10,758 bases of DNA from Lachnospiraceae bacterium. GTDB lineage: Bacteria > Bacillota > Clostridia > Lachnospirales > Lachnospiraceae. Below are positions 1-6,182 of this stretch, piece after piece (within the stretch, counting starts at the first letter, position 1; each line of letters opens with the position of its first letter). The stretch lies in assembly GCA_017473665.1 (NCBI GenBank), contig JAFUKK010000220.1, forward strand, positions 1-10,758. The letters run 5' to 3'. The translations under genes and the position numbers were made by a program. The notes under the pieces are model-generated. The model was not told where the DNA came from. It ran no database searches and was given only the letters and a program-made list of their open reading frames with translations.

Positions 1-2
1 CG

Positions 3-290
3 GCCGCCGCAGAAAAGCAACGTCAGAAGGATGCGGCTGCTGCAGAGAAACTTCGCCAGAAACAGGAGGCGGCTGCACTACGGGCAGCACAAAAGGAAGA
101 GGCTGCCAAGCAAAAACAGGTAAGTAGAGTGATGAAGAGCGTGGCCAACAGCGCCGGCGGTACCATTGGCCGTGAAATCGGTAATACCATCGGTAAATCC
201 ATTGGTGGCTCTTTCGGTAAGAAGCTGGGAGGCAATGTAGGTGCATCCCTGGCAAGAGGAATTATAGGAACATTATTTAAGACCAAATAA
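3..290 (+). CDS. C-terminal end of a HerA-like/DUF853 ATPase (partial)
   Basis: Only the last 95 codons are present; the gene begins before the window. The visible part opens with a charged Ala/Gln/Lys/Glu-rich stretch, probably a helical or coiled-coil linker (about the first 40 residues). A Gly-rich tail follows, containing VMKSVANSAGGTIGREIG and ending GIIGTLFKTK. A Ser/Gly-rich tail of the type 'KS(V/A)xRSxGxxxGRxIxRxxxGxLF' after an Ala/Lys/Glu linker is what I recall for the C-terminus of HerA-like helicase/DUF853 proteins (E. coli YjgR family), which carry an N-terminal P-loop ATPase. The ATPase domain itself is outside the window, so the assignment rests only on this tail. The frame stays open to the TAA, and a terminator follows five bases later, so this is the end of its transcript. 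Confidence 0.55.
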   Translation, partial: AAAEKQRQKDAAAAEKLRQKQEAAALRAAQKEEAAKQKQVSRVMKSVANSAGGTIGREIGNTIGKSIGGSFGKKLGGNVGASLARGIIGTLFKTK

Positions 291-294
291 CCCC

Positions 295-334
295 AAAAGA
301 CTGCATTTTTGATAAAATTTGCAGTCTTTTTACA
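295..334 (+). terminator. Intrinsic terminator of the DUF853-like gene
   Basis: An 11-bp perfect inverted repeat, AAAAGACTGCA (295-305) with TGCAGTCTTTT (320-330), is followed by more T. It lies just after the TAA at 288-290 and before the next promoter, so it separates the two transcription units. Confidence 0.85.
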
Positions 335-344
335 TTCTTTTTAC

Positions 345-374
345 TTGACGGGAGAATATGCTGCATGCTACTAT
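345..374 (+). promoter_or_regulatory. Sigma-A promoter of the riboswitch-ATPase operon
   Basis: The -35 is TTGACG (345-350) and the -10 is TACTAT (369-374), with an 18-bp spacer and an extended TGC just before the -10. The start point would fall near 381, immediately before the first base of the P1 helix of the riboswitch. That agreement supports both calls. Confidence 0.7.
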
Positions 375-380
375 CAGCTT

Positions 381-516
381 AGATATTAGGGAGTAGTTCA
401 CATCTGTACACGGGTAGTAGTATGGCATTAATAGCGTACGGATGTTGTACTTTTCGTCATCACGTTATTCTAGAAATAACCGGACGGTACACTGAGATAA
501 GAACGAGACTTTTATC
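381..516 (+). ncRNA. yybP-ykoY (manganese) riboswitch aptamer
   Basis: The family hallmarks are a GGGGAGUAG-like strand near the 5' end and an (A)GAGACC-like strand near the 3' end, flanking P1. Here GGGAGTAG lies at 389-396 and ACGAGACT at 503-510. P1 pairs 382-389 with 509-516 (six pairs, two internal U-U mismatches). P2 is ten continuous pairs including one G-U, ACATCTGTAC (400-409) with GTACGGATGT (436-445). It is followed at once by a helix 446-450/487-491 that continues through CGTC/GACG (455-458/483-486) and GTTATT/AATAAC (464-469/475-480). Known members bind Mn2+ and switch on metal exporters, including P-type ATPases, which fits the gene downstream. I could not place the conserved L3 docking loop with certainty, so the family call comes from two motifs, topology and context. 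Confidence 0.65.
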
Positions 517-549
517 GTACAGAAGAAGATGTGCGATGGGTCTCTTTTT
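505..549 (+). terminator. Riboswitch-controlled intrinsic terminator (expression platform)
   Basis: GAGAC (505-509) pairs with GTCTC (540-544), TT with GG by wobble (510-511/538-539), and ATCGTAC (514-520) with GTGCGAT (531-537), leaving a two-base bulge and a ten-base loop. Five T follow at 545-549. The 5' arm contains the 3' strand of aptamer P1 (509-516), so P1 and the terminator cannot form together. Ligand-stabilised P1 should therefore prevent termination: an ON switch. Confidence 0.75.
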
Positions 550-625
550 GTTTGTCCGGGATTCGTGCAAAGTGACACTTCTGTCACAAATCCCTCGAAG
601 GAGCCTATCAAAACTGAATATGGAT

Positions 626-631
626 AGGAGG
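626..631 (+). promoter_or_regulatory. Shine-Dalgarno site fixing the ATPase start
   Basis: AGGAGG lies six bases before ATG at 638. This selects 638 over the in-frame ATG at 620, which lacks such a site, and over any start further upstream inside the riboswitch. Confidence 0.85.
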
Positions 632-637
632 AACGCT

Positions 638-3259
638 ATGAAAAATTACTGGGAGCAGGATGCTCAAGATTTGGTAGCTGTTTTGCAGACCTCTATGCAG
701 GGCCTTAGGTGGCAGCAGGTAGAGGAAAAGCGTAAAACCTATGGAGAAAATGTGCTCCGTGAAGGTAAGCGGGAAGGTGTAGTAAGTGTTTTTCTGCATC
801 AGTTTTGTGATTTGCTGGTGGTTATTTTAGTGGTGGCAGCAGTGATTTCCATGTTGTCAGGGAATCCGGAAAGTACACTGGTGATTTTGTTGGTGCTGGT
901 ACTAAATGCGGTGCTGGGTACTGTTCAGCATATGAAGGCCCAGAAATCCCTGGATAGTTTGAAACAGTTGTCGTCACCGGCTGCCAAGGTCATGAGGGAT
1001 GGGCAGAAACAGGAGATTCCTTCCCGGGAAATTGTCCCCGGAGACTTGGTGCTGTTGGAGGCGGGAGATTTGATTGTGGCTGATGGTCGTATTATTCACA
1101 ATTATTCTCTGCAGGTCAATGAGAGTTCTCTGACAGGCGAGGCGGTCAGTGTGGAAAAGACGGCAGAGTGTATTGTGGGAGAGCCTCCATTGGCAGAACG
1201 TAAGAATATGGTACATTCCGGTAGTCTGGTGACTTACGGACGGGCAGAGGTGTTGGTGACAGCCACCGGTATGGATACAGAATTGGGACGAATCGCAGAC
1301 CTGATGAATGAGGTAAAAGAACGTAAGACACCCCTTCAGGTGAGCATGGATAAGTTTAGCCGGGCTTTGGCTATATTTGTAGTGATTATTTCAGGATTGG
1401 TATTGGCATTATGCTTGTATCGGGATATGACCATGCTGGATTCCTTTATGTTTGCGGTGGCGTTGGCAGTGGCTGCCATTCCGGAGGCTCTTAGCTCTAT
1501 AGTCACTATCGTGCAGGCCATGGGAACTCAGAAGATGGCCCGGGAAAATGCCATTATCAAAGAGCTAAAGGCAGTAGAGAGCCTGGGATGTGTATCGGTG
1601 ATTTGCTCGGACAAGACCGGTACCCTGACCCAGAATAAGATGACGGTACAGAGCATATATATAGATGGGCGGATATTGCAGCCGGGGGAGCTGGATATCA
1701 CCAATCGCCTGCAACGGTATCTGCTGTACGATGCAGTGCTGAATAATGATTCAAGCATCGTGGACGGTAAAGGTATCGGAGACCCTACGGAATATGCACT
1801 ATTGGAAATGTTTCGAAATGTCCGGGTACGGGCCAGGGAATTATTTACAGAGTATCATATGACCGAAGAGGATATCAGGCAGGTACTTCACCGTAAGGAG
1901 GAGATTCCCTTTGACTCAGACCGAAAGCTGATGAGTAGTAAGTATCATTTGCATGGGGAGCCTACGGTACTAACCAAGGGAGCGGTGGATGTATTGCTGG
2001 ACCGTTGTAACCATATTCAATATTCTGATGGGCTTCGTCCCATGACGGAGACAGAGAGGGAACTGATAGGGGAACAGAACCGCCGTTATTCCGAAGCAGG
2101 GCTGCGGGTGTTGGCCTTTGCCTATAAGGAGGAGGAAGAAGAGCTACTGTTGGAAAATGAGAGAGACTTTATTTTCCTGGGACTGGTAGCTATGGTAGAT
2201 CCGCCCCGACCTGAGGCCATACAGGCAGTGGAGAGTGCGAAACGTGCCGGGATACGTCCGGTGATGATTACCGGCGATCACAAGATTACGGCAGTGGCCA
2301 TTGCTAAGGAAATCGGTATTTTTGAAGATGGTGACATGGCAGTGACCGGCGTAGAACTGGATCGTATGAGCAGGGAAGAGCTGGATGCCAATATTGGACG
2401 TATCTCAGTGTATGCCCGGGTATCACCCGAAAATAAAATCCGTATTGTACAGTCCTGGCAGCGGCTGGGGAAAATCGTAGCCATGACAGGAGACGGTGTA
2501 AATGATGCACCGGCTCTGAAAAAGGCGGATATCGGTGTGGCCATGGGTATCACCGGTACTGAGGTAGCTAAGGATGCCTCTGCCATGATTCTGGCAGATG
2601 ATAATTTTGCTACCATCATGAAAGCAGTACTAAACGGACGTAATGTGTACCGTAACATCAAAAATGCCATCCTGTTTTTATTATCCGGTAATATGGCAGG
2701 TATTTTGGCAGTACTTTATACCTCATTTTTGGGGTTGCCGGTTCCCTTTGCACCGGTGCATTTGCTCTTTATCAATTTGCTAACTGATTCACTTCCGGCC
2801 ATTGCCATAGGGATGGAGCCTTCGGATGCTTCTCTGTTACAGGAAAAGCCCAGGGATCCGGCAGCGGGGATTTTGAATCGCAGTTTCTTTGCTAAAATAT
2901 TGGCACAGGGTGCGTTGATTGCAGCAGTGGTATTGGCAGCTTATTATTTGGGCCTTGGGGAAGACCCTTTGAAAGCATCTACCTTGGCATTTGCTACACT
3001 GACTTTGGCACGTCTGTTCCATGGGTTCAACTGTAGAAGCAGCCATAGTATTTTCAGAATCGGCCTGCTGTCCAACCGCTTTAGCATTTACGCGTTCTGG
3101 GGAGGCGCATGTTTGCTGGCATTGGTGCTGTTTGTACCCGTATTGCATGGGTTGTTCCGTATTACTGCACTGGGAGGCATGGAAATGCTGCAGATTGCGG
3201 GACTGGCACTGTGTCCTACCATTTTCATCCAGGTGTATAAGTATCTGGTGCACAAATAA
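638..3259 (+). CDS. P2-type cation-transporting ATPase (Ca2+/Mn2+ exporter)
   Basis: This 873-residue membrane pump is of normal length for bacterial SERCA/PMCA-like ATPases. It should export a divalent cation using ATP. In order it shows an N-terminal cation-ATPase domain; TM1-2 (about 57-95); the actuator motif TGEA (166-169); the TM4 ion motif IPEAL (E283); the phosphorylated Asp in DKTGT (D325); the nucleotide-domain KGA (447-449); the hinge TGDGVNDAP (617-625); and TM5-TM10. TM6 has N713, T716 and D717, matching SERCA N796, T799 and D800. The SERCA site-I residues are replaced: G688 at the E771 position and R792 at the E908 position. Known single-site bacterial Ca2+ pumps such as Listeria LMCA1 also have Arg at the E908 position. 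One transported ion is therefore inferred. The Mn2+-type riboswitch upstream points to Mn2+ as well as, or rather than, Ca2+; a streptococcal Mn2+ exporter of this class is controlled in the same way. First gene of a probable four-gene operon. Confidence 0.93.
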   Translation: MKNYWEQDAQDLVAVLQTSMQGLRWQQVEEKRKTYGENVLREGKREGVVSVFLHQFCDLLVVILVVAAVISMLSGNPESTLVILLVLVLNAVLGTVQHMKAQKSLDSLKQLSSPAAKVMRDGQKQEIPSREIVPGDLVLLEAGDLIVADGRIIHNYSLQVNESSLTGEAVSVEKTAECIVGEPPLAERKNMVHSGSLVTYGRAEVLVTATGMDTELGRIADLMNEVKERKTPLQVSMDKFSRALAIFVVIISGLVLALCLYRDMTMLDSFMFAVALAVAAIPEALSSIVTIVQAMGTQKMARENAIIKELKAVESLGCVSVICSDKTGTLTQNKMTVQSIYIDGRILQPGELDITNRLQRYLLYDAVLNNDSSIVDGKGIGDPTEYALLEMFRNVRVRARELFTEYHMTEEDIRQVLHRKEEIPFDSDRKLMSSKYHLHGEPTVLTKGAVDVLLDRCNHIQYSDGLRPMTETERELIGEQNRRYSEAGLRVLAFAYKEEEEELLLENERDFIFLGLVAMVDPPRPEAIQAVESAKRAGIRPVMITGDHKITAVAIAKEIGIFEDGDMAVTGVELDRMSREELDANIGRISVYARVSPENKIRIVQSWQRLGKIVAMTGDGVNDAPALKKADIGVAMGITGTEVAKDASAMILADDNFATIMKAVLNGRNVYRNIKNAILFLLSGNMAGILAVLYTSFLGLPVPFAPVHLLFINLLTDSLPAIAIGMEPSDASLLQEKPRDPAAGILNRSFFAKILAQGALIAAVVLAAYYLGLGEDPLKASTLAFATLTLARLFHGFNCRSSHSIFRIGLLSNRFSIYAFWGGACLLALVLFVPVLHGLFRITALGGMEMLQIAGLALCPTIFIQVYKYLVHK

Positions 3260-3288
3260 AGAAAACAAATACGAAGGGGAAGTTCGGA

Positions 3289-4344
3289 ATGGAAAATATA
3301 TCATTTCTTTATTTTATACAGCAGATGGGAGAACATCCCATTCTGCTGGTGGCGGTACTATTGACACTGGGAGTGGTATTCGTGAATGGATGGACGGATG
3401 CACCCAATGCCATTGCAACCTGTGTGTCCACCCGCTGTATCTCTGTGGAGAAGGCTATTCTAATGGCAGCGGTGTGTAATTTTCTGGGGGTACTGATTAT
3501 GTCCCTGGTAAACACCAAGGTGGCAATGACTATTAAAAATATGGTGAATTTCGGTGGCAATACCCGGGATGCCATGATTGCACTATGTGCGGCTATGACG
3601 GCTATCGTAATTTGGGCTGTAGGTGCCTGGTATTTTGGGATTCCTACCAGTGAAAGCCATGCGCTGATTGCGGGATTGTCCGGCGCAGCCATTGCACTCC
3701 AGGGGGGACTTGGCGGCATTAACCCCCAGGAGTGGTTGAAGGTGATTTATGGTTTGTTTCTTTCTACAGTATTAGGCTTTGGTGTGGGATTCGGTATATG
3801 TAAGCTGTTAACGATTGTATTGCACAATGTAAACAGGCACAAGACAGAGCCTTTTTTCACCGGTGGACAGATTGCAGGCGGTGCTGCCATGGCATTTATG
3901 CATGGAGCCCAGGACGGGCAAAAGTTTTTGGGAGTACTGCTATTGGGATTGTATCTGGCCAACGGTATGGATAATACAGGAGGAGCCGTGCTGCCGGTAT
4001 GGATGATGTTGCTTTGTTCGGTGGTGATGGGAGTGGGGACTTCCATCGGAGGCAAGAAAATCATCAAATCCGTAGGGATGGATATGGTAAAACTGGAGAA
4101 ATTTCAGGGGTTTTCCGCAGATGTGGCGGCGGCCTTCGGTATCCTCATGTCCACCCTGTGGGGGATACCGGTGAGTACCACTCATATGAAGACTACAGCG
4201 ATTATGGGAGTAGGGGCAGTAAAGCGCATGTCCGCTGTCAACTATAAGGTGGTTCAGGATATGGTGCTCACATGGGTACTGACTTTTCCGGGGTGCGGTA
4301 TCATCGGTTACATAACAGCAAAGCTATTTTTGATACTACTGTAG
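3289..4344 (+). CDS. PiT-family inorganic phosphate transporter
   Basis: A 351-residue, highly hydrophobic protein of the PiT/PHO-4 family, which takes up inorganic phosphate (in bacteria usually as a neutral metal-phosphate complex) driven by an ion gradient. Both halves of the family's inverted duplication are visible: NGWTDAPNAIATCVST (from N33) in the first half, and HGAQDGQKFLGV (from H205) in the second. The companion motifs are PTSESHALIAGLSGA (about 124 onward) and GIPVSTTHMKTTAIMGVGA near the C-terminus. The start has AAGGGGA eight bases upstream. It lies 29 bp after the ATPase and 9 bp before a DUF47 gene, its usual partner. A PiT carrier could import Mn- or Mg-phosphate, so control by a metal-sensing leader would make sense; that is inference. 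No damage is seen. Confidence 0.93.
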   Translation: MENISFLYFIQQMGEHPILLVAVLLTLGVVFVNGWTDAPNAIATCVSTRCISVEKAILMAAVCNFLGVLIMSLVNTKVAMTIKNMVNFGGNTRDAMIALCAAMTAIVIWAVGAWYFGIPTSESHALIAGLSGAAIALQGGLGGINPQEWLKVIYGLFLSTVLGFGVGFGICKLLTIVLHNVNRHKTEPFFTGGQIAGGAAMAFMHGAQDGQKFLGVLLLGLYLANGMDNTGGAVLPVWMMLLCSVVMGVGTSIGGKKIIKSVGMDMVKLEKFQGFSADVAAAFGILMSTLWGIPVSTTHMKTTAIMGVGAVKRMSAVNYKVVQDMVLTWVLTFPGCGIIGYITAKLFLILL

Positions 4345-4348
4345 GAGG
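4343..4348 (+). promoter_or_regulatory. Shine-Dalgarno overlapping the pit stop codon
   Basis: AGGAGG overlaps the TAG stop (4342-4344) of the phosphate transporter and lies five bases before ATG at 4354. This arrangement suggests translational coupling of the transporter and its DUF47 partner. Confidence 0.8.
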
Positions 4349-4353
4349 CGGTT

Positions 4354-4974
4354 ATGAAAAAGAAGAAGGATGAATTTTATTACAAAAATCTGAATGCCGG
4401 TATTGAGGTGGCCTATGAGATGGGAAAGGTCCTACGGGATACCTTGCAAAATTACCATCCGGGCAGTTTGCGGGAAAAGCTGGATATACTCCATGAACTG
4501 GAGCAAAAGGGAGACAATAAGAAGCATAAGATGATGGATGCACTGAATCAGGCATTTATTACCCCCATCGAAAGAGAGGACCTGGTGGCCCTTAGTGGAT
4601 ATCTGGACGATATTTGCGATGGCGTGGAGGATATTTTGCTGGAATTTTACATGTGCAATGTAACAGAGTTGCGTCGTGACGTGCTTCCGATGATAAGCCT
4701 GCTACTGGAGTGTATTCAGGCATTGGGAGATGTGCTTGGTGAACTAAAGGATTTCAAACATTCCAAGAACATTGGCAAACAGATTATCCGAGTAAATGAG
4801 CTGGAAGAGAAAGGGGATCGGCTCTTTGTGGAAAATATGCATCGTCTGCATCAGGAAGGGGATCTTCGAACCATCATGGTCTGGCGGAATATCTACGGCC
4901 GGGTAGAAAGCTGTGTGGATATCTGTGAGCATGTGGCAGATGTGGTGGAGACGGTAAAGATGAAAAACTCATAA
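4354..4974 (+). CDS. DUF47 (PhoU-like) partner of the PiT transporter
   Basis: A 206-residue soluble protein, predicted almost wholly helical, matching the DUF47/PhoU-like family (TIGR00153 type), whose usual length is about 205-215. Typical features are the N-terminal amphipathic region, ELEQKGDNKKHKMMDALNQ (about 48-66), the family motif FITPIEREDLVALSGYLDDI (about 68-87), and a second copy of the helical repeat with LEEKGDRLF (about 149-157). The repeated E-x-KGD and Asp-rich DDICD segments resemble the acidic metal-cluster motifs of PhoU. The family is almost always encoded beside PiT genes and is thought to regulate or assist them; the mechanism is not settled. The overlap of its ribosome site with the pit stop codon supports joint expression. 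The product is probably cytoplasmic, acting at the membrane transporter. Confidence 0.9.
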   Translation: MKKKKDEFYYKNLNAGIEVAYEMGKVLRDTLQNYHPGSLREKLDILHELEQKGDNKKHKMMDALNQAFITPIEREDLVALSGYLDDICDGVEDILLEFYMCNVTELRRDVLPMISLLLECIQALGDVLGELKDFKHSKNIGKQIIRVNELEEKGDRLFVENMHRLHQEGDLRTIMVWRNIYGRVESCVDICEHVADVVETVKMKNS

Positions 4975-5030
4975 GGGGATACGATACATAATTATTCACA
5001 GGCGGGCATAAGCTATACTAAATATAATTT

Positions 5031-5037
5031 AGGAAGG
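5031..5037 (+). promoter_or_regulatory. Shine-Dalgarno site of the TspO gene
   Basis: AGGAAGG lies six bases before ATG at 5044. An in-frame TTG at 5038 touches the site directly and is therefore not a credible start. Confidence 0.75.
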
Positions 5038-5043
5038 TTGGGA

Positions 5044-5520
5044 ATGCCTGTGGAAATAAAGAAAGGTTTATTATTAAAATGCATTGCAGTACCTTTGGCA
5101 GTGGGTGTGGCCGCTTCTCTGCTTACCGGAGGTGGCATGGAGACCTTTGGAAGCTTGAATAAGCCACCCTTGTCACCACCGGGATGGCTTTTTCCTGTGG
5201 CATGGACGATTCTGTACATACTGATGGGTGTGGCGTCCTATCTGGTACTGGTACAGGAAGGGGATGCAGGACAAAAGAGGGAGGCTATCTTTTTGTATGG
5301 ACTCCAGCTGGTAGTTAATTTTCTGTGGCCCATCATTTTTTTCAATTTGGAATGGTATCTGTTTGCCTTTATATGGCTGATGCTGTTGTGGGGATTGGTG
5401 CTGGCTACAGTGGTACGCTTTTACCAAATTTCTAAGGTGGCAGGATACCTGATGGTACCCTATCTGCTGTGGCTTACTTTTGCTGCGTACTTAAATCTGG
5501 GTATCTGGATACTAAATTAA
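5044..5520 (+). CDS. tspO: TspO/MBR (tryptophan-rich sensory) membrane protein
   Basis: A 158-residue five-helix membrane protein of the TspO/peripheral-type benzodiazepine receptor family, the usual length. Diagnostic segments are NKPPLSPPGWLFPVAWTILY (after TM1), the Gln-Leu-x-x-Asn-Phe-x-Trp motif of TM3 (QLVVNFLWPIIFF), and the C-terminal VPYLLWLTFAAYLNLGIWILN region, which carries the cholesterol/porphyrin-site consensus seen across the family. TspO proteins bind tetrapyrroles and have been linked to stress signalling, porphyrin breakdown and transport; no single bacterial function is agreed. It lies 69 bp after the DUF47 gene with no terminator between and no convincing promoter, so read-through from the riboswitch operon is likely. 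A long terminator follows directly. No haem genes are visible nearby. Confidence 0.92.
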   Translation: MPVEIKKGLLLKCIAVPLAVGVAASLLTGGGMETFGSLNKPPLSPPGWLFPVAWTILYILMGVASYLVLVQEGDAGQKREAIFLYGLQLVVNFLWPIIFFNLEWYLFAFIWLMLLWGLVLATVVRFYQISKVAGYLMVPYLLWLTFAAYLNLGIWILN

Positions 5521-5528
5521 TGAAACAT

Positions 5529-5582
5529 AAAGCCGACTTTCCAAGGGTCAGATTTGGGTCTGACTTTGGAAGGTCGGCTTTT
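5529..5582 (+). terminator. Long intrinsic terminator after tspO, shared with the converging gene
   Basis: AAAGCCGACTTTCCAA (5529-5544) pairs with TTGGAAGGTCGGCTTT (5566-5581, one G-T pair), and GTCAGA (5547-5552) pairs with TCTGAC (5559-5564), giving an almost continuous stem of about 22 pairs around a six-base loop. T residues follow on the plus strand. Read on the minus strand it also ends in a short T run, so it may serve the converging lipoprotein gene too. Confidence 0.88.
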
Positions 5583-5635
5583 AATCGTCTTATTTTCTGT
5601 AATTCCTATACTGCTGCAGTGGTGTAGCTTGCAGT

Positions 5636-6019
5636 CTAGATATTGGAACCGTCGTTATTTAAAAAGGTATACTCAACAGTAATGCCCTTTACACCTGCTT
5701 CCTGTTCCAGGCTTTCTGCCAGGGGAGCCATGGTCTCATCAGTAAAGGATGCTGCCAGGGTCGCTTTTGCGGTGTCTACATCTTCAATCTGTACAGCGTA
5801 GGTGTAGATGTAGGAGAAAGTGTTTCCCTTTACCTCGAAAGTGATGTCAGAGTATGCATCTGCATACTGGGTCTTAACGGCTTCCATTTCCTGCTCCAGA
5901 GCTGCCTTGTAAGCGGGTCTCATGTAGTAGTCTTCCAGGGTAGTAATCTTGCTGCCGCAAGCTACCAGAGCCAACATCATAACAACAGTGGTTAACAATA
6001 CAAGTAATTTCTTTTTCAT
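5636..6019 (-). CDS. Small secreted lipoprotein, DUF4854-like
   Basis: A 127-residue protein with a clear lipoprotein signal peptide: MKKK, a hydrophobic stretch (residues 5-19), and the lipobox LVAC with the lipidated Cys at 21, followed by GS. The mature part begins TTLEDYYMRPAYKAALEQEM and continues with alternating charged and aromatic residues (ITFEVKGNTFSYIYTYAVQI), ending in a short C-terminal strand region. This matches my memory of DUF4854, small lipoproteins common in Clostridia whose function is unknown. It should be anchored on the outer face of the cell membrane. It has its own promoter and a GAAGGGAAG-type ribosome site, and faces away from the enzyme I gene. Nothing in the sequence gives a substrate or partner. 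The lipoprotein call is firm; the family name is less so. Confidence 0.82.
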   Translation of the reverse strand: MKKKLLVLLTTVVMMLALVACGSKITTLEDYYMRPAYKAALEQEMEAVKTQYADAYSDITFEVKGNTFSYIYTYAVQIEDVDTAKATLAASFTDETMAPLAESLEQEAGVKGITVEYTFLNNDGSNI

Positions 6020-6057
6020 AGGTATCTTCCCTTCTTCATAATAAAAAATGTATTTTT

Positions 6058-6086
6058 ATTCTAACACCCTGCATAAACAGCGTCAA
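6058..6086 (-). promoter_or_regulatory. Sigma-A promoter of the lipoprotein gene
   Basis: Read on the minus strand: TTGACG (complement of 6081-6086), exactly 17 bp, then TAGAAT (complement of 6058-6063). The start point would be near 6050, giving a leader of about 30 bases before the ATG at 6019. Confidence 0.8.
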
Positions 6087-6121
6087 TTATACATTTATAC
6101 AAAAGAATGATGAATGTTGCG

Positions 6122-6150
6122 TTGTTTTTGGTAAAAAAGTCGGATATAAT
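6122..6150 (+). promoter_or_regulatory. Sigma-A promoter of the enzyme I gene
   Basis: TTGTTT (6122-6127), a 17-bp spacer and a consensus TATAAT (6145-6150). The start would be near 6157, with AAGGAG at 6169-6174 and ATG at 6183. It is divergent from, and about 36 bp apart from, the lipoprotein promoter, leaving little room for an operator. Confidence 0.75.
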
Positions 6151-6182
6151 ATTAAGAACAAGAAGAAAAAGGAGCGAGCCAT

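Noticed and set aside
381..549. M-box (Mg2+) or NiCo riboswitch as the identity of the leader
   Set aside because: The conserved strands I remember for those classes are not present, while the GGGAGTAG and CGAGACT strands flanking P1 fit yybP-ykoY.
422..637. N-terminal extension of the ATPase frame by 72 codons
   Set aside because: It runs through the riboswitch and terminator, has no ribosome site at 422, and contains no family-like residues. AGGAGG before 638 gives the true start.
2278..2670. 130-codon minus-strand open frame inside the ATPase
   Set aside because: It overlaps the most conserved P-domain of the pump on the opposite strand, with no ribosome site or domain of its own.
4975..5043. 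Separate promoter for tspO
   Set aside because: TATAAT at 5023-5028 would start transcription on or after the ribosome site, and TATACT at 5014-5019 has no reasonable -35 at 16-18 bp. Read-through from upstream is simpler.
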